From NCBI GenBank assembly GCA_016124855.1, contig WGMX01000011.1, positions 1-64,000 on the forward strand: 64,000 bases of DNA, written 5' to 3'. The position numbers and the translations under genes are program-made. Shown here piece after piece: positions 24,221 to 32,705 of this stretch. The notes beneath the pieces are model-generated. The model ran no database searches. It was not told the origin of the DNA and was given only the letters and a program-made list of their open reading frames with translations. This DNA comes from Anaerolineaceae bacterium. Its GTDB lineage: Bacteria; Chloroflexota; Anaerolineae; Aggregatilineales; Phototrophicaceae. Numbering within the stretch: the first letter of the stretch is position 1; each line of letters opens with the position of its first letter.

Positions 24221-25774
24221 CTACTCCCACTCAATCGTTCCCGGCGGCTTACTGGTGATGTCATACGTCACGCGATTGATACCGCGAACTTCATTGACGA
24301 TGCGGTTGCTGACCTTCGCCAGTAAATCATAAGGAATACGCGCCCAATCCGCTGTCATGAAGTCGTCGGTCGTCACCGCCCGCAGCGCCAGCACTTCTTC
24401 ATAGGTTCGGTAATCACCCATCACACCCACGCTCTTGACCGGAAGCAGTACCGCAAACGCTTGGGAAGTTCCCTGTCGCAGCATACCCGCTTTGTCCAGC
24501 TCTTCGGTGAAAATCGCGTCCGCTTCACGCAATGTTTCTAATCGCTTCCATGTGATCTCACCGAGGCAGCGCACCGCCAAGCCGGGGCCGGGGAAGGGCT
24601 GCCGCCACACAATTTCATCCGGCAGGCCGAGCGCTGTACCCACGTTGCGCACCTCGTCCTTAAAAAGATCGCGCAGCGGTTCCACCAGTTGAAATCCTAG
24701 ATCCGGTGGCAGGCCGCCCACGTTATGATGACTCTTGATGACATGAGATGTCTTGCTGCTGGCCGCGCTTTCAATCACGTCGGGATAAATCGTCCCTTGG
24801 GCGAGGAACTTCACGCCTTCGTGCGCCAGTTCACGAGCTTGTGTCGCAAACGTATCAATGAACAACTTGCCGATGACTTTACGCTTGGCTTCCGGCTCAG
24901 TCGTCGCCTTTAGTTGGTCAAGGAATTCCTCGGTCGCATCCACCGCGATCAGGTTCATGCCCTGCTGTTCACGGAATACCTGCACCACCTGTTCCGGCTC
25001 GTTCTTGCGTAATAAGCCCGTGTTGACGAATATCGCCGTTAACTGGTCACCGATGGCCTTCTGTAACAGTGCGCCCGCCACTGCCGAGTCGACACCGCCG
25101 CTCAAACCGAGGATCACCCGTTCGCCGCCCACCTGCTGTTGGATCGCCTTGACTGCTTCCTCGATGAACGCGACCGGTGACCATTTGGGTTCACAGCCGC
25201 ACACGTCGAACAGGAAGTTCCTCAAGAGGTCTTTGCCCTGCGGTGTATGCGCCACTTCCGGATGGAACTGCACGCCGTAAAGTTTCCGCGCCGGATCGCC
25301 CATCGCTGCATACGGCGAGTTATCCGACGCCGCTAAGCCCACAAAACCTGCGGGCGGCTGCTCGATGCGGTCGCCATGCGACATCCAGACATTCATGTTA
25401 TCCGGCAGATTGTTCAGTAGTGGATTAGCAACCGTGTGGCGTATTTGTGCTGGCCCGAACTCCCGATCATTCGAGGCGGCGACAATGCCTCCAAGGGCAT
25501 GAGTTAGCGCTTGCATCCCATAGCACACACCCAGAATCGGATAATTCTTGACCAGCCAGCGCGGCATCTGTGGCGCGCCAACTTCATAGACGCTGTTCGG
25601 ACCTCCGGAAAGAATATACCCGCGCGGTTGATGCGCGTTGATCTTCTCCTGTGCCGCGTCGAAGGGAAACACTTCCGCATAAACATTCAACTCGCGCACA
25701 CGTCGGGCAATTAACTGAGTGTACTGTGAGCCAAAATCAATTACGGCGATGCCGCCGGAGCGTGGGTCTGTCAT
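24221..25774 (-). CDS. guaA: GMP synthase (glutamine-hydrolysing)
   Basis: A full-length 517-residue GMP synthase converting XMP, ATP and glutamine to GMP. The N-terminal class I glutamine amidotransferase (about 1-195) has the nucleophile in [15 protein letters not shown] and the His/Glu pair in FHPEVAHT. The ATP-pyrophosphatase domain has its P-loop [13 protein letters not shown] at about 225, and the C-terminal dimerisation domain ends with the invariant [11 protein letters not shown]. With xpt nearby on the same strand it supports guanine nucleotide supply, though other genes separate them. Confidence 0.97.
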   Translation of the reverse strand: MTDPRSGGIAVIDFGSQYTQLIARRVRELNVYAEVFPFDAAQEKINAHQPRGYILSGGPNSVYEVGAPQMPRWLVKNYPILGVCYGMQALTHALGGIVAASNDREFGPAQIRHTVANPLLNNLPDNMNVWMSHGDRIEQPPAGFVGLAASDNSPYAAMGDPARKLYGVQFHPEVAHTPQGKDLLRNFLFDVCGCEPKWSPVAFIEEAVKAIQQQVGGERVILGLSGGVDSAVAGALLQKAIGDQLTAIFVNTGLLRKNEPEQVVQVFREQQGMNLIAVDATEEFLDQLKATTEPEAKRKVIGKLFIDTFATQARELAHEGVKFLAQGTIYPDVIESAASSKTSHVIKSHHNVGGLPPDLGFQLVEPLRDLFKDEVRNVGTALGLPDEIVWRQPFPGPGLAVRCLGEITWKRLETLREADAIFTEELDKAGMLRQGTSQAFAVLLPVKSVGVMGDYRTYEEVLALRAVTTDDFMTADWARIPYDLLAKVSNRIVNEVRGINRVTYDITSKPPGTIEWE

Positions 25775-25795
25775 GGATTGCCTTTGTTTAACTTA

Positions 25796-25926
25796 CCGTT
25801 GTTTACTTTTTAGGAGTATGCCTCTGTACGAAAGGCTCTTAGTGCCTTCCGTTTGATTTCCTCCCTCGTTTACGGGGGAGGATTAAGGTGGGGGTTCTTT
25901 CTCTATCCCAATTAGTTAAATCATCA
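25796..25926. repeat. MITE-like element
   Basis: Starts TTGTTTACTTTTTAGGAGTA and ends GTTAAATCATCAT, matching the family ends. It contains the CCCTCGTTTACGGGGGAGG hairpin and GGGGGTTCTTTCTC. The region between guaA and the peptidase (25775-26020) otherwise holds nothing recognisable. Confidence 0.5.
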
Positions 25927-26020
25927 TGATCGCACTCGGTATTTTGATTAATCTCAGACAGATTTTATTGCGGAAGCGTCTCAGACCCTTTCCTACGATG
26001 CGAATATCGATAGCTGAAAT

Positions 26021-27838
26021 TTAGCCGAGAACATTATAAGCAAAGCGCAGCATCAATTCCTGATGGTGGATGCTTTGCTCCTGAGCGCGTGAACCGTGAC
26101 CTGCATCAAACCATTCAATCTGGATATCCTTGCCGAGCGATTTCATCTTGTCTTCGTAGGCCCGCATTTGCCGCGCCGGGCAGCGGGTGTCATTACTGCC
26201 TTGTATCACCAATATCGGTGCACGAATTTTATCGGCGTAAGTAATCGGTGAACTGGAACGGGTAGCCTCCGGCGTTTCGGCAGGCGTACCGCCAAACAGC
26301 GCCCGTTGATAACCACGCAGGGTTTCAGCCTGATCTTCATACATCAATGCCCAATCAGCAATGGCGATGCCTGCCATGCCGCCAGCCCACAATTCGGGAC
26401 GTGTTCCCATCGATTGCAGTGTGAGGTAGCCGCCGTATGACCAACCTGTGACCAAAATGCCGTCCGATTGAGCGATGCCGTTATCGACCAGCCAGCGGCA
26501 CGCACCCGCCATATCATCCACTTCCAGATGACCCAACTTGCCCCAGATGGATTTCTCGAAATCCTTACCGAAAGTGGTTGAGCCGTGATAATTAATAGTG
26601 AAATAGGCGAAACCGTGATCAACCCATGTTTGGCTGTTGGGCGAATAGAACTCGCTCATAACAGCCGTTGGGCCGCCGTGTGTTTCCAGAATGGTCGGGA
26701 ATGGGCCATCACCTTCCGGTGTGACTAACCAGCCTTGTATATCCGCGCCATTCTCGGATTTAAAGGTGACCGACTTCCACTTACGTCCAGCGGGAACATC
26801 GCCGGCCTCAAGGACGGTTCGTGTTTGCGCTCCGGTGGAAGCATCCAACGCAATCACGCGCGATGGATGTACTGAGTCTTGCCACGTCGTATAAATTTCC
26901 TTTTCAGAAACATAATAGGCATTGCCCGCGTAACCACCTAAAACACCCGATGGATGGTTAAGCTTAGTCGCTTTTTGCGCTGCGATGTCATAGCTGTAGA
27001 CTTGGTAGGTCGCTTGATAAATTTGTCCCAGCAGAATGTGCTGTGCATCCAACGACCACGCCCAGCCTGTCACTTCCCCCGGAATTTCATCAATTGCCAG
27101 ATCATGACGTTCGCCGGTGCGTGGATTCCAGATCAGTGGACGGTCATAACCCGATATGTTGGTGGTGGCTAATATGCGCATATCCCGTGCTATGGGCGAA
27201 AATGGACCGAAGTTGTGTTTAACTTTATCGCCGTCAGATAAGCGGGCGATTTCCAGCCCATTTACGGTATCGAAGGCAACCAGACAAGTATCCAATGTAC
27301 CGGAATATTCGGCTGTATCCACGACTGCGATTTCACCGCCATAAGAAAGCGTCGGGCCAAAGGTCAGTTGTTTGTATTGGGCGATGCGCCACGGCGCTTG
27401 ACCGTCTTTGATCACGAATATCTCAAAGCCCTGTGCGCTGGCCGTCAAAAAACCCGTGACGTGTCCATCATGGCTTTCATCAATGAAATACGAGGCGTAT
27501 GGTGCCATATCCGGCGTCATGTCCTCGGCCTCACCCCCTGCAAATGGAACGCGGACAAAATGACCGAGTTCGTTCCCCTGCTGGTCGCGATGATAATAAA
27601 CATATTCACCGTCGGCTGAAATCGCGCCCGCGACCACACCGGCGGGCTGGCTGGTCAACTGCGTCAGCGCACCGCTGGCGACTTCCCACCCGTAAAGCTG
27701 GTAAATGCCATCTTTGTTTGTGCAGACCAAACCATGTGCCGGATTATTGCTCGCCAGTTTTGACCATGCGATGCTGGCTGCCCGATAGCGTTTTTTCCAC
27801 TTGGCATCTTGATTGGTATCCAGCGGTATGAATTCCAT
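26021..27838 (-). CDS. S9 family serine peptidase (acylaminoacyl-peptidase-like)
   Basis: A 605-residue cytoplasmic peptidase. An N-terminal beta-propeller-like region (about 25-340; WDxxxG-like blades, DGEYVYYHRDQ, LDAQHILLGQ) is followed by an alpha/beta-hydrolase domain (about 355-605). The catalytic triad is visible: Ser in GWSYGGYL, Asp in GSNDTRCP and His in DAGHGS. It belongs to the prolyl-oligopeptidase clan and should release residues or short peptides from oligopeptides. No signal peptide. Monocistronic. Confidence 0.92.
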   Translation of the reverse strand: MEFIPLDTNQDAKWKKRYRAASIAWSKLASNNPAHGLVCTNKDGIYQLYGWEVASGALTQLTSQPAGVVAGAISADGEYVYYHRDQQGNELGHFVRVPFAGGEAEDMTPDMAPYASYFIDESHDGHVTGFLTASAQGFEIFVIKDGQAPWRIAQYKQLTFGPTLSYGGEIAVVDTAEYSGTLDTCLVAFDTVNGLEIARLSDGDKVKHNFGPFSPIARDMRILATTNISGYDRPLIWNPRTGERHDLAIDEIPGEVTGWAWSLDAQHILLGQIYQATYQVYSYDIAAQKATKLNHPSGVLGGYAGNAYYVSEKEIYTTWQDSVHPSRVIALDASTGAQTRTVLEAGDVPAGRKWKSVTFKSENGADIQGWLVTPEGDGPFPTILETHGGPTAVMSEFYSPNSQTWVDHGFAYFTINYHGSTTFGKDFEKSIWGKLGHLEVDDMAGACRWLVDNGIAQSDGILVTGWSYGGYLTLQSMGTRPELWAGGMAGIAIADWALMYEDQAETLRGYQRALFGGTPAETPEATRSSSPITYADKIRAPILVIQGSNDTRCPARQMRAYEDKMKSLGKDIQIEWFDAGHGSRAQEQSIHHQELMLRFAYNVLG

Positions 27839-27971
27839 GTTTCTGCCTTTCCTTACTTGATAGTCGAATATCGCATCACGTTCATGAGATTAACGATACG
27901 CGGGAATTTTAGCCAACGGGCATCCGAACCAAAGGATACCACAGCCGTTATGCAGCGGTTTTCTTGATGCC

Positions 27972-28553
27972 TTAATCAGCGAATTTAATCTTTCCGTCAT
28001 CCATGCTGACGATAGTGGCTAAGGCATGTATAGGAATCTGGGTGTAACCGGCCTTGAGCATGGCGCTCCGTCCACCCTCGAATGACTTTTCGACGACGAC
28101 GCCCACACCGACCAGATTACACTTGGCGCTTTTGACCATTCGCGCTAGAGCCAGTAACGTTTTGCCTGTCGCAAGGAAGTCATCAATGATGAGGATATTT
28201 TCGCCTGCGCGCAAAAATTCAGCTGAAACCAGCAGGTTAACCTCTCCGCCTTTGGTATGGCTGGGCGCGGTTTCTAAGAAAACAGGGCCAGCCATAGTGA
28301 TTGGTTTGGTTTTACGGGCATAAACCACTGGCACTTTCATGACGTATCCTGCCATCAGCGACGGTGCAATGCCGGAAATCTCGGCGGTGAGGATGCGGTC
28401 AATTTTAAGGCCATCAAATAGCCGCGCGATTTCTTCGCCCATTTGCATCATCAAATCCGGGTAAATCTGGTGGTTGAGCAAGCTGTCAATTTTGAGTATG
28501 CCGCTGCCAAGATTCTGGCCTTCTGCCAGAATGCGATCCTGAAGTGCTTTCAT
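27972..28553 (-). CDS. xpt: Xanthine phosphoribosyltransferase
   Basis: A 193-residue type I phosphoribosyltransferase salvaging xanthine to XMP, which GMP synthase (24221-25774) would then aminate. The start MKALQDRILAEGQNLG and the PRPP-binding loop ILIIDDFLATGKT are typical for Xpt. Length matches the family (about 190). No purine riboswitch is visible upstream: only about 30 bases separate the start from the terminator of the preceding gene. Confidence 0.95.
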   Translation of the reverse strand: MKALQDRILAEGQNLGSGILKIDSLLNHQIYPDLMMQMGEEIARLFDGLKIDRILTAEISGIAPSLMAGYVMKVPVVYARKTKPITMAGPVFLETAPSHTKGGEVNLLVSAEFLRAGENILIIDDFLATGKTLLALARMVKSAKCNLVGVGVVVEKSFEGGRSAMLKAGYTQIPIHALATIVSMDDGKIKFAD

Positions 28554-28585
28554 TGTCCTGTTGTCCTTATCAATTGTCTGAATAA

Positions 28586-28612
28586 CAAAAAGCGCGACTG
28601 TTGCAGCGCGCT
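28586..28612 (-). terminator. Rho-independent terminator of the EthD-like gene
   Basis: On the minus strand AGCGCG and CGCGCT form a 6-bp stem with a 10-base loop, followed by TTTTTG. It lies between the EthD-like gene and xpt. Confidence 0.6.
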
Positions 28613-28622
28613 CGTGAGTTCA

Positions 28623-28958
28623 CTAAGTTGTGCCTGTTGGTGTGCTGCCGCCGGCTTCCTCGAATACTTCGGCGTAGAAAGCTGCGTACTGACCAGCAGG
28701 GAAACGTCTGCCGAGTTCGCCGCCGGTTTCCTGCCCGGCTTTGGAACGCAAAGAGGCTTCCATACTTTCGACGCTGTCATAATAAATTTCAAGGATGCGG
28801 TAATACGGTGCTTCGCCTACAGGGCTGCCCAACACGTTGACCACCTGCCGCCGTTCAATATCTGGCATTCGCTCAACCAGCGCCAATAAATCGTTATAAG
28901 CGCCTTCAAATGCGGCGATATTCGCGGGTGTCGAAAAGGTGATCATGAACTTAACCAT
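28623..28958 (-). CDS. EthD-like dimeric alpha/beta-barrel protein
   Basis: A 111-residue protein with the ferredoxin-like fold of the EthD family: MVKFMITFSTPANIAAFEGAY at the start, RRQVVNVLGSP in the centre, and an end segment with YYRILEIYYDSVESMEA. EthD proteins are usually stand-alone dimers of unclear function found near oxidoreductases. The start at 28958 fits the family better than the ATG four codons upstream. Its own terminator follows. Confidence 0.8.
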   Translation of the reverse strand: MVKFMITFSTPANIAAFEGAYNDLLALVERMPDIERRQVVNVLGSPVGEAPYYRILEIYYDSVESMEASLRSKAGQETGGELGRRFPAGQYAAFYAEVFEEAGGSTPTGTT

Positions 28959-28984
28959 GTGCGTAGGCATCCTATAGAAATAAG

Positions 28985-29010
28985 CAAAACCGGGTTGCTT
29001 CCAACCCGGC
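28985..29010 (-). terminator. Rho-independent terminator of the DUF883-like pair
   Basis: On the minus strand CCGGGTTG pairs with CAACCCGG around GAAG, followed by TTTTGCTTATTT. It is about 40 bases after the stop of the DUF883-like gene. Confidence 0.75.
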
Positions 29011-29047
29011 CTCGATTATATCCATAAAATTTCGTGATTCAGAGGGA

Positions 29048-29443
29048 TTACTTTTTACCGCCGCTGTTGAGCAGTAATCCGATGACCATGCCGATGCCCA
29101 GCGCCACCAGCAGCGCCGAAAACGGATTTTGCCGGACAACTTTGGTCGCTTCCTGCCCCATCTGCTCCACTGAATTGGTATTCAGATAGTGGGCAGCTTT
29201 CTCTAAACCTTTGGCGACTTCGTCGGCGGTTTTGTGAGCATCTTTATCGTCCGTTGCCTCGCGTGATTCTTTACGGATGCTCTCGGCAGCGTGGTTCAAC
29301 TGTTTAACGGCCTCTTTACGAACGCTGTTAGCGCGTTGGCGCAGTTCACGTCCCAATTCACCGAGTTCCTTCGAAACGTCATTGGCAATATCTTGGGCGG
29401 CATCCTGTACTTTTTCGCCTGTCCCATTTTGACCGTTCATCAT
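29048..29443 (-). CDS. DUF883/YqjD-like tail-anchored protein
   Basis: A 131-residue protein: about 95 residues of charged amphipathic helix (LGRELRQRANSVRKEA and similar), then RQNPFSALLVALGIGMVIGLLL, a single C-terminal membrane helix preceded by the NPF motif that is shared with ElaB/YqjD/DUF883 proteins. In Enterobacteria such proteins are inner-membrane, ribosome-associated stationary-phase factors; that role here is inference. GAGGAG precedes the ATG. The small gene 29458-29631 lies 14 bases upstream on the same strand. Confidence 0.8.
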   Translation of the reverse strand: MMNGQNGTGEKVQDAAQDIANDVSKELGELGRELRQRANSVRKEAVKQLNHAAESIRKESREATDDKDAHKTADEVAKGLEKAAHYLNTNSVEQMGQEATKVVRQNPFSALLVALGIGMVIGLLLNSGGKK

Positions 29444-29457
29444 GATATGTCTCCTCG

Positions 29458-29631
29458 CTATTCAAATAACTTTCGTGATTGAATAATTTTGATTGTGGCA
29501 AAGGTGAGCGCCACACCGGTTGATAAGAGGAATGCAACATGGGCATCCAGCATACTGGAAAAGAGAACCACTAAAACCGCTGCGATGACGAGCCAATTGT
29601 TTAATGGATCGGACAGCTTTCGGTGTTTCAT
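29458..29631 (-). CDS. 57-residue two-helix membrane protein
   Basis: A short gene of 57 codons plus stop, from the ATG at 29631 (MKHRKLSDPLNNWLVIAAVL to ending QSRKLFE). Two hydrophobic segments at about 14-26 and 30-47 flank a short loop. GGGGAGATGAGG lies directly before the start, and the stop is 14 bases before the DUF883-like gene. DUF883/YqjD genes are often followed or preceded by small membrane partners such as YqjE; this resembles that arrangement but has no clear homology. Strong ribosome-binding site and spacing make it likely real. Confidence 0.7.
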   Translation of the reverse strand: MKHRKLSDPLNNWLVIAAVLVVLFSSMLDAHVAFLLSTGVALTFATIKIIQSRKLFE

Positions 29632-29802
29632 ACCTCATCTCCCCACAATCCACAACTATGCCTCTTAATAGCCTAGTATGATGCAGAGCGCAATTGCTAT
29701 GATAGGTATCACCATTTTGTAGCCAGAATATCACAAATTTATTCAACCGTAAACCGGACGTAAGGGGCAGTCGCGATGTGCCCCAAACACATCATGCCCA
29801 AC

Positions 29803-29831
29803 TTGACAATGTAAAAAGAAATTTTTATAAT
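29803..29831 (+). promoter_or_regulatory. Sigma-70 promoter of the ArsR-type gene
   Basis: TTGACA (29803-29808) and TATAAT (29826-29831) with an optimal 17-base spacer. GTAAAAA at 29811-29817 and TTTTTAC at 29840-29846 form an inverted repeat around the -10 box, with AAATTT/AAATTA inside, suggesting an autoregulatory operator. Confidence 0.75.
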
Positions 29832-29858
29832 AAAATTAATTTTTACAATGGTGCTGTC

Positions 29859-30443
29859 ATGCAAGATGTCTGTTACATAGAAGAAGTCGATCAAGCGATG
29901 GCGCTGCTCAAGCCACTTCGTCTCGAAATACTGCGGCGGCTCGATGAACCGCGTACCTGTGATGATCTGGCTGAGGTCTTTCAAGATTCGACACAGAAGA
30001 TTTATTACCATGTCAAGGCCTTGCAAGAGGCAGGGCTGGTCGAAAAGGTCGCCGACAAACGCATACGCGGAACCGTCGAGGGCTATTACCGGGCTGTAGC
30101 GCGTTCTTACTGGATAGCACCTAGTCTGGTCGGGAAGATTGGTTCGCTCCAGCAAACCCGCGATCAGGCGAGTTTGCGTATTCTGCTTCAGCTTGCCGAG
30201 GATGTCATCGAAGACACGGCGCGGCTTGGAAGCCAATCTGAAGTCGGTCAGCCGGTCGCATCGCTGTCGCTTTCAGCACAAATTCACCTTGCCGATTCCG
30301 CCCAACGTGCCCAATTTCTACAAGAACTACAAACCACCTTTCAAAACCTCGCCATGAAATATGGCACCGCCGAAGACGCTGATGATTCAATGAATTTCCG
30401 CCTTGTATTAATGTGTTATCCAAAACGGGAGTCAAAGTCATGA
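29859..30443 (+). CDS. ArsR-type helix-turn-helix regulator
   Basis: A 194-residue DNA-binding protein from the ATG at 29859. The winged helix-turn-helix is at about 10-75 (ALLKPLRLEILRRLDEP, then IYYHVKALQEAGLVEKV), typical of ArsR-like regulators. The C-terminal ~110 residues are helical and probably dimerise or bind a ligand. Its stop overlaps the start of the next gene (ATGA), so the two are translationally coupled; regulator plus AHSA1 protein is a common pair. Its promoter overlaps a palindrome, suggesting self-repression. Upstream ATG at 29778 precedes the promoter and is excluded. Confidence 0.9.
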   Translation: MQDVCYIEEVDQAMALLKPLRLEILRRLDEPRTCDDLAEVFQDSTQKIYYHVKALQEAGLVEKVADKRIRGTVEGYYRAVARSYWIAPSLVGKIGSLQQTRDQASLRILLQLAEDVIEDTARLGSQSEVGQPVASLSLSAQIHLADSAQRAQFLQELQTTFQNLAMKYGTAEDADDSMNFRLVLMCYPKRESKS

Positions 30444-31387
30444 CGTTTGCCACGAAACGGATGCAAATTGGGTTAAGTGCCAGTCCTGACCGCGTGTTCA
30501 AAGCGCTCACCGAATCGGAAGCCGTGCAGTCATGGTTCAGTGAATATGCCGAAATCGACCTCGCAGCCAAGCACTACGATTTTTGGGGTAAGTACACACC
30601 CACTGTGCCAGATCGCGACAGTGGAAAACATCCCATTGTAGAATGTGTGCCGGGAGAAGTCTTGGCCTATCGCTGGCTCGTTGGTGACCATGATACGCAG
30701 GTCACGTTCCGGCTGCATCCACATCAAAATGGCACATTATTAACCCTGCGTCATGCGGCGGATAACGAAGGCACTTCAGAAAAGGGTGTCGGAGAGGATT
30801 TCTGGTTCCTGTCGCTGGAAAATTTGCGCCGCTATCTTGATGGCAAGCCTAGTAATGCCCGCGTGGATTTCACCGCTCCCATGCGTGGACATATCCAGCA
30901 CGAGATTGAGGTTGATGCACCATCACAGCGTGTTTGGCATGTCTTGACTAACCCTGATGAACTGAATCGTTGGATTGCCACGAACGCGAATATCCATCTC
31001 GAAAAGGATGGTGTGTACGGTTTGGGCTGGACAGCAGGCGATACTGATTACGGTGCAAGTAAAGTCCTTGACGTTGTGCCGGAGGAAAAACTGGTTCTTG
31101 AGACACCGCCATTTCCACCCGGTGAATCACCAACGGTGATGACATGGGAGTTGAAAGAGAACAACGGCAAGACATGGCTCACGTTTACCCACAGCGGCTT
31201 TGATTCTGATCAGGATGTGAGCGAACTCCATTCAGGGTGGCTCAATTTTATGAACTGGATGCGTTCTGTTTCAGAGTATGGTGCTGATTGGGTAGCGCCT
31301 GTACCCGCACTGAGTGAAGGCGCTATTGGCTACCCCGCGACCGTGTTCAGCGCTCAGAATCAGCTTGCACCCGAACTGCGCGAATGA
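30440..31387 (+). CDS. Double SRPBCC/AHSA1 domain protein
   Basis: A 315-residue cytoplasmic protein built of two START-like (AHSA1/SRPBCC) domains, at about 8-145 and 162-295. Each begins with the helix-strand pattern (LSASPDRVFKALTESEAVQSW and VDAPSQRVWHVLTNPDELNRW). Such domains bind hydrophobic ligands or act as Hsp90-activator-like folds. The gene starts within the stop of the ArsR-type regulator, indicating joint control by that regulator. Confidence 0.9.
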   Translation: MTFATKRMQIGLSASPDRVFKALTESEAVQSWFSEYAEIDLAAKHYDFWGKYTPTVPDRDSGKHPIVECVPGEVLAYRWLVGDHDTQVTFRLHPHQNGTLLTLRHAADNEGTSEKGVGEDFWFLSLENLRRYLDGKPSNARVDFTAPMRGHIQHEIEVDAPSQRVWHVLTNPDELNRWIATNANIHLEKDGVYGLGWTAGDTDYGASKVLDVVPEEKLVLETPPFPPGESPTVMTWELKENNGKTWLTFTHSGFDSDQDVSELHSGWLNFMNWMRSVSEYGADWVAPVPALSEGAIGYPATVFSAQNQLAPELRE

Positions 31388-31412
31388 TGTGATTTTCGTA
31401 GAGACAGCATCC

Positions 31413-31574
31413 TGATGTCTACCTTTTCAATACGGAGTACCCAATGTAGGGGAGCACTTATGTGTGCTCCCGTATTTCTCCCTTCCCCTGTTACTACGGG
31501 CTATCGGCGGACTAAGCCTGCGAAGATAGCCGACGTGGGTTGGGGTTAGGGGTATCTCCGCTACCTTATTCCCA
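31413..31574. mobile_element. MITE-like element with nested insertion
   Basis: Starts TGATGTCTACCTTTTC, then AATACGGAGTA, a GTAGGGGAGCAC palindrome, and the CTACGGG..GGGGTTAGGGG part. A palindromic segment GGCTATC..GATAGCC sits in the hairpin loop. The bases just left (GTAGAGACAGCAT) look like a left half of the GTAGGGACGGCAT palindrome, as at the 17184 insertion. The right end merges with the uxuA stop codon. Confidence 0.5.
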
Positions 31575-32573
31575 TTAACACAACTTATAAACGGCATCCA
31601 CCAGCGCCAGAATGTATCCGGTGGCATGGGCATGTCCGCGATGATTCCAGTCGCTGTCATCAATCATTTTGGGCACATGATCGTCAATGATGAAGCCGTC
31701 AAAGTTGACTTCTTTGAGTGCCTTGACCGCTTCCACTGGATCAAAGTTGCCTTCGCCCAAGAAACACTCTTGGAAAGACGGCATACACCCCTGCACATCG
31801 CGCATATGCACATAGAAAATTTTGCCGCGCTGCCCGAAATAACGAATCGTATCCACTACGTTATCGCCCATTTCGCTGTAGCAGCCCATACAAAACTCGA
31901 TACCGTGATTAGGGCTGGGCGCGACTTCTTCCATCGCTTTTTTGTAATTCTCGACGTTGTAAAACAACCGTGCCACACCACCCAGTTCTGCGACTGGCGG
32001 ATCATCAGGGTGAATCGCCATTTTGACTCCGGCTTCTTCGGCAACTGGCAGAACTGCCTGCGTGAAATAACGGTAGTTTTCCCACATCTGGTCGTGATTA
32101 ACAGTTCGCCCTTCTAAAATGTCGAGCGTCCTTGTGCCAGCAACCAGCGGTGCGCTGTCAATCTCATTCATATCAAATGAGGTGACGGTGACGCCCCCGC
32201 GACCTTTTTTGTGCGGGGTGCGCCACACGCCGTTGGGCATCCAGTTATAGCCCAGCATTGGTATTCCGGCTTTGCCCATGTTGCGCAGCGTCTTTTGATA
32301 ATTCTCGATTTGCTCATCGCGACCCGGTAAGCCGAGCATGGCCTTGTTATAGAAGCGGCTCGGCGTGTTTTCGAGTGCTTCCAACCGCAGGCCGTAGCTA
32401 TCCACACGGTCTTTAATCCGTTTGAGGTCTTCATATTTCCAGTAGCCATCTTCGTCGGGTAGCAGCGGGGTATTCATCTGCACGCCGCTAACACCGATTT
32501 GTTTGGCAAAAGTTAAGCGTTCGTGGGTCATTTCGTTGAATTGTCCCAATGCCACGCGCATTCGTCCTGTCAT
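31575..32573 (-). CDS. uxuA: Mannonate dehydratase
   Basis: A 332-residue TIM-barrel mannonate dehydratase, which removes water from D-mannonate to give 2-keto-3-deoxygluconate in glucuronate use. Recognisable features include GYNWMPNGVWRTP, the metal-binding IHPDDPP, FCMGCYSE, IFYVHMRDVQG and the end GFIIDDHVP..NHRGHAHATGY. Length is a little short of the ~360-390 of enteric UxuA but normal for the group. It lies on the same strand as the sugar ABC importer, giving a hexuronate or oligosaccharide uptake locus. Confidence 0.93.
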   Translation of the reverse strand: MTGRMRVALGQFNEMTHERLTFAKQIGVSGVQMNTPLLPDEDGYWKYEDLKRIKDRVDSYGLRLEALENTPSRFYNKAMLGLPGRDEQIENYQKTLRNMGKAGIPMLGYNWMPNGVWRTPHKKGRGGVTVTSFDMNEIDSAPLVAGTRTLDILEGRTVNHDQMWENYRYFTQAVLPVAEEAGVKMAIHPDDPPVAELGGVARLFYNVENYKKAMEEVAPSPNHGIEFCMGCYSEMGDNVVDTIRYFGQRGKIFYVHMRDVQGCMPSFQECFLGEGNFDPVEAVKALKEVNFDGFIIDDHVPKMIDDSDWNHRGHAHATGYILALVDAVYKLC

Positions 32574-32657
32574 GTTTGCTCCTTCAATTTTAAATAATGA
32601 TGATTTGTTGGCATTTTGAAATTGTGTTCCTAGCTAGTATCACATTTTGCATTTTCT

Positions 32658-32705
32658 CCCCTCCCTGTGTTTTGGGGAGGGGCTGGGGTGGGGTACAAAT
32701 TACCC
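32658..32705. repeat. G/C-rich palindromic repeat at a gene end
   Basis: CTCCCCTCCCTGTG.. and GGGGAGGGGCTGGGGTGGGG form a hairpin like that at 130-175. The repeat ends GTACAAATTACC, which includes the stop codon of the permease gene at 32700. Confidence 0.55.

Noticed and set aside
24025..24258. 77-codon plus-strand frame behind the LexA-type promoter
   Set aside because: It overlaps the end of guaA in antisense, has no ribosome-binding site and no gene-like composition. The stretch is better described as possible structured RNA.
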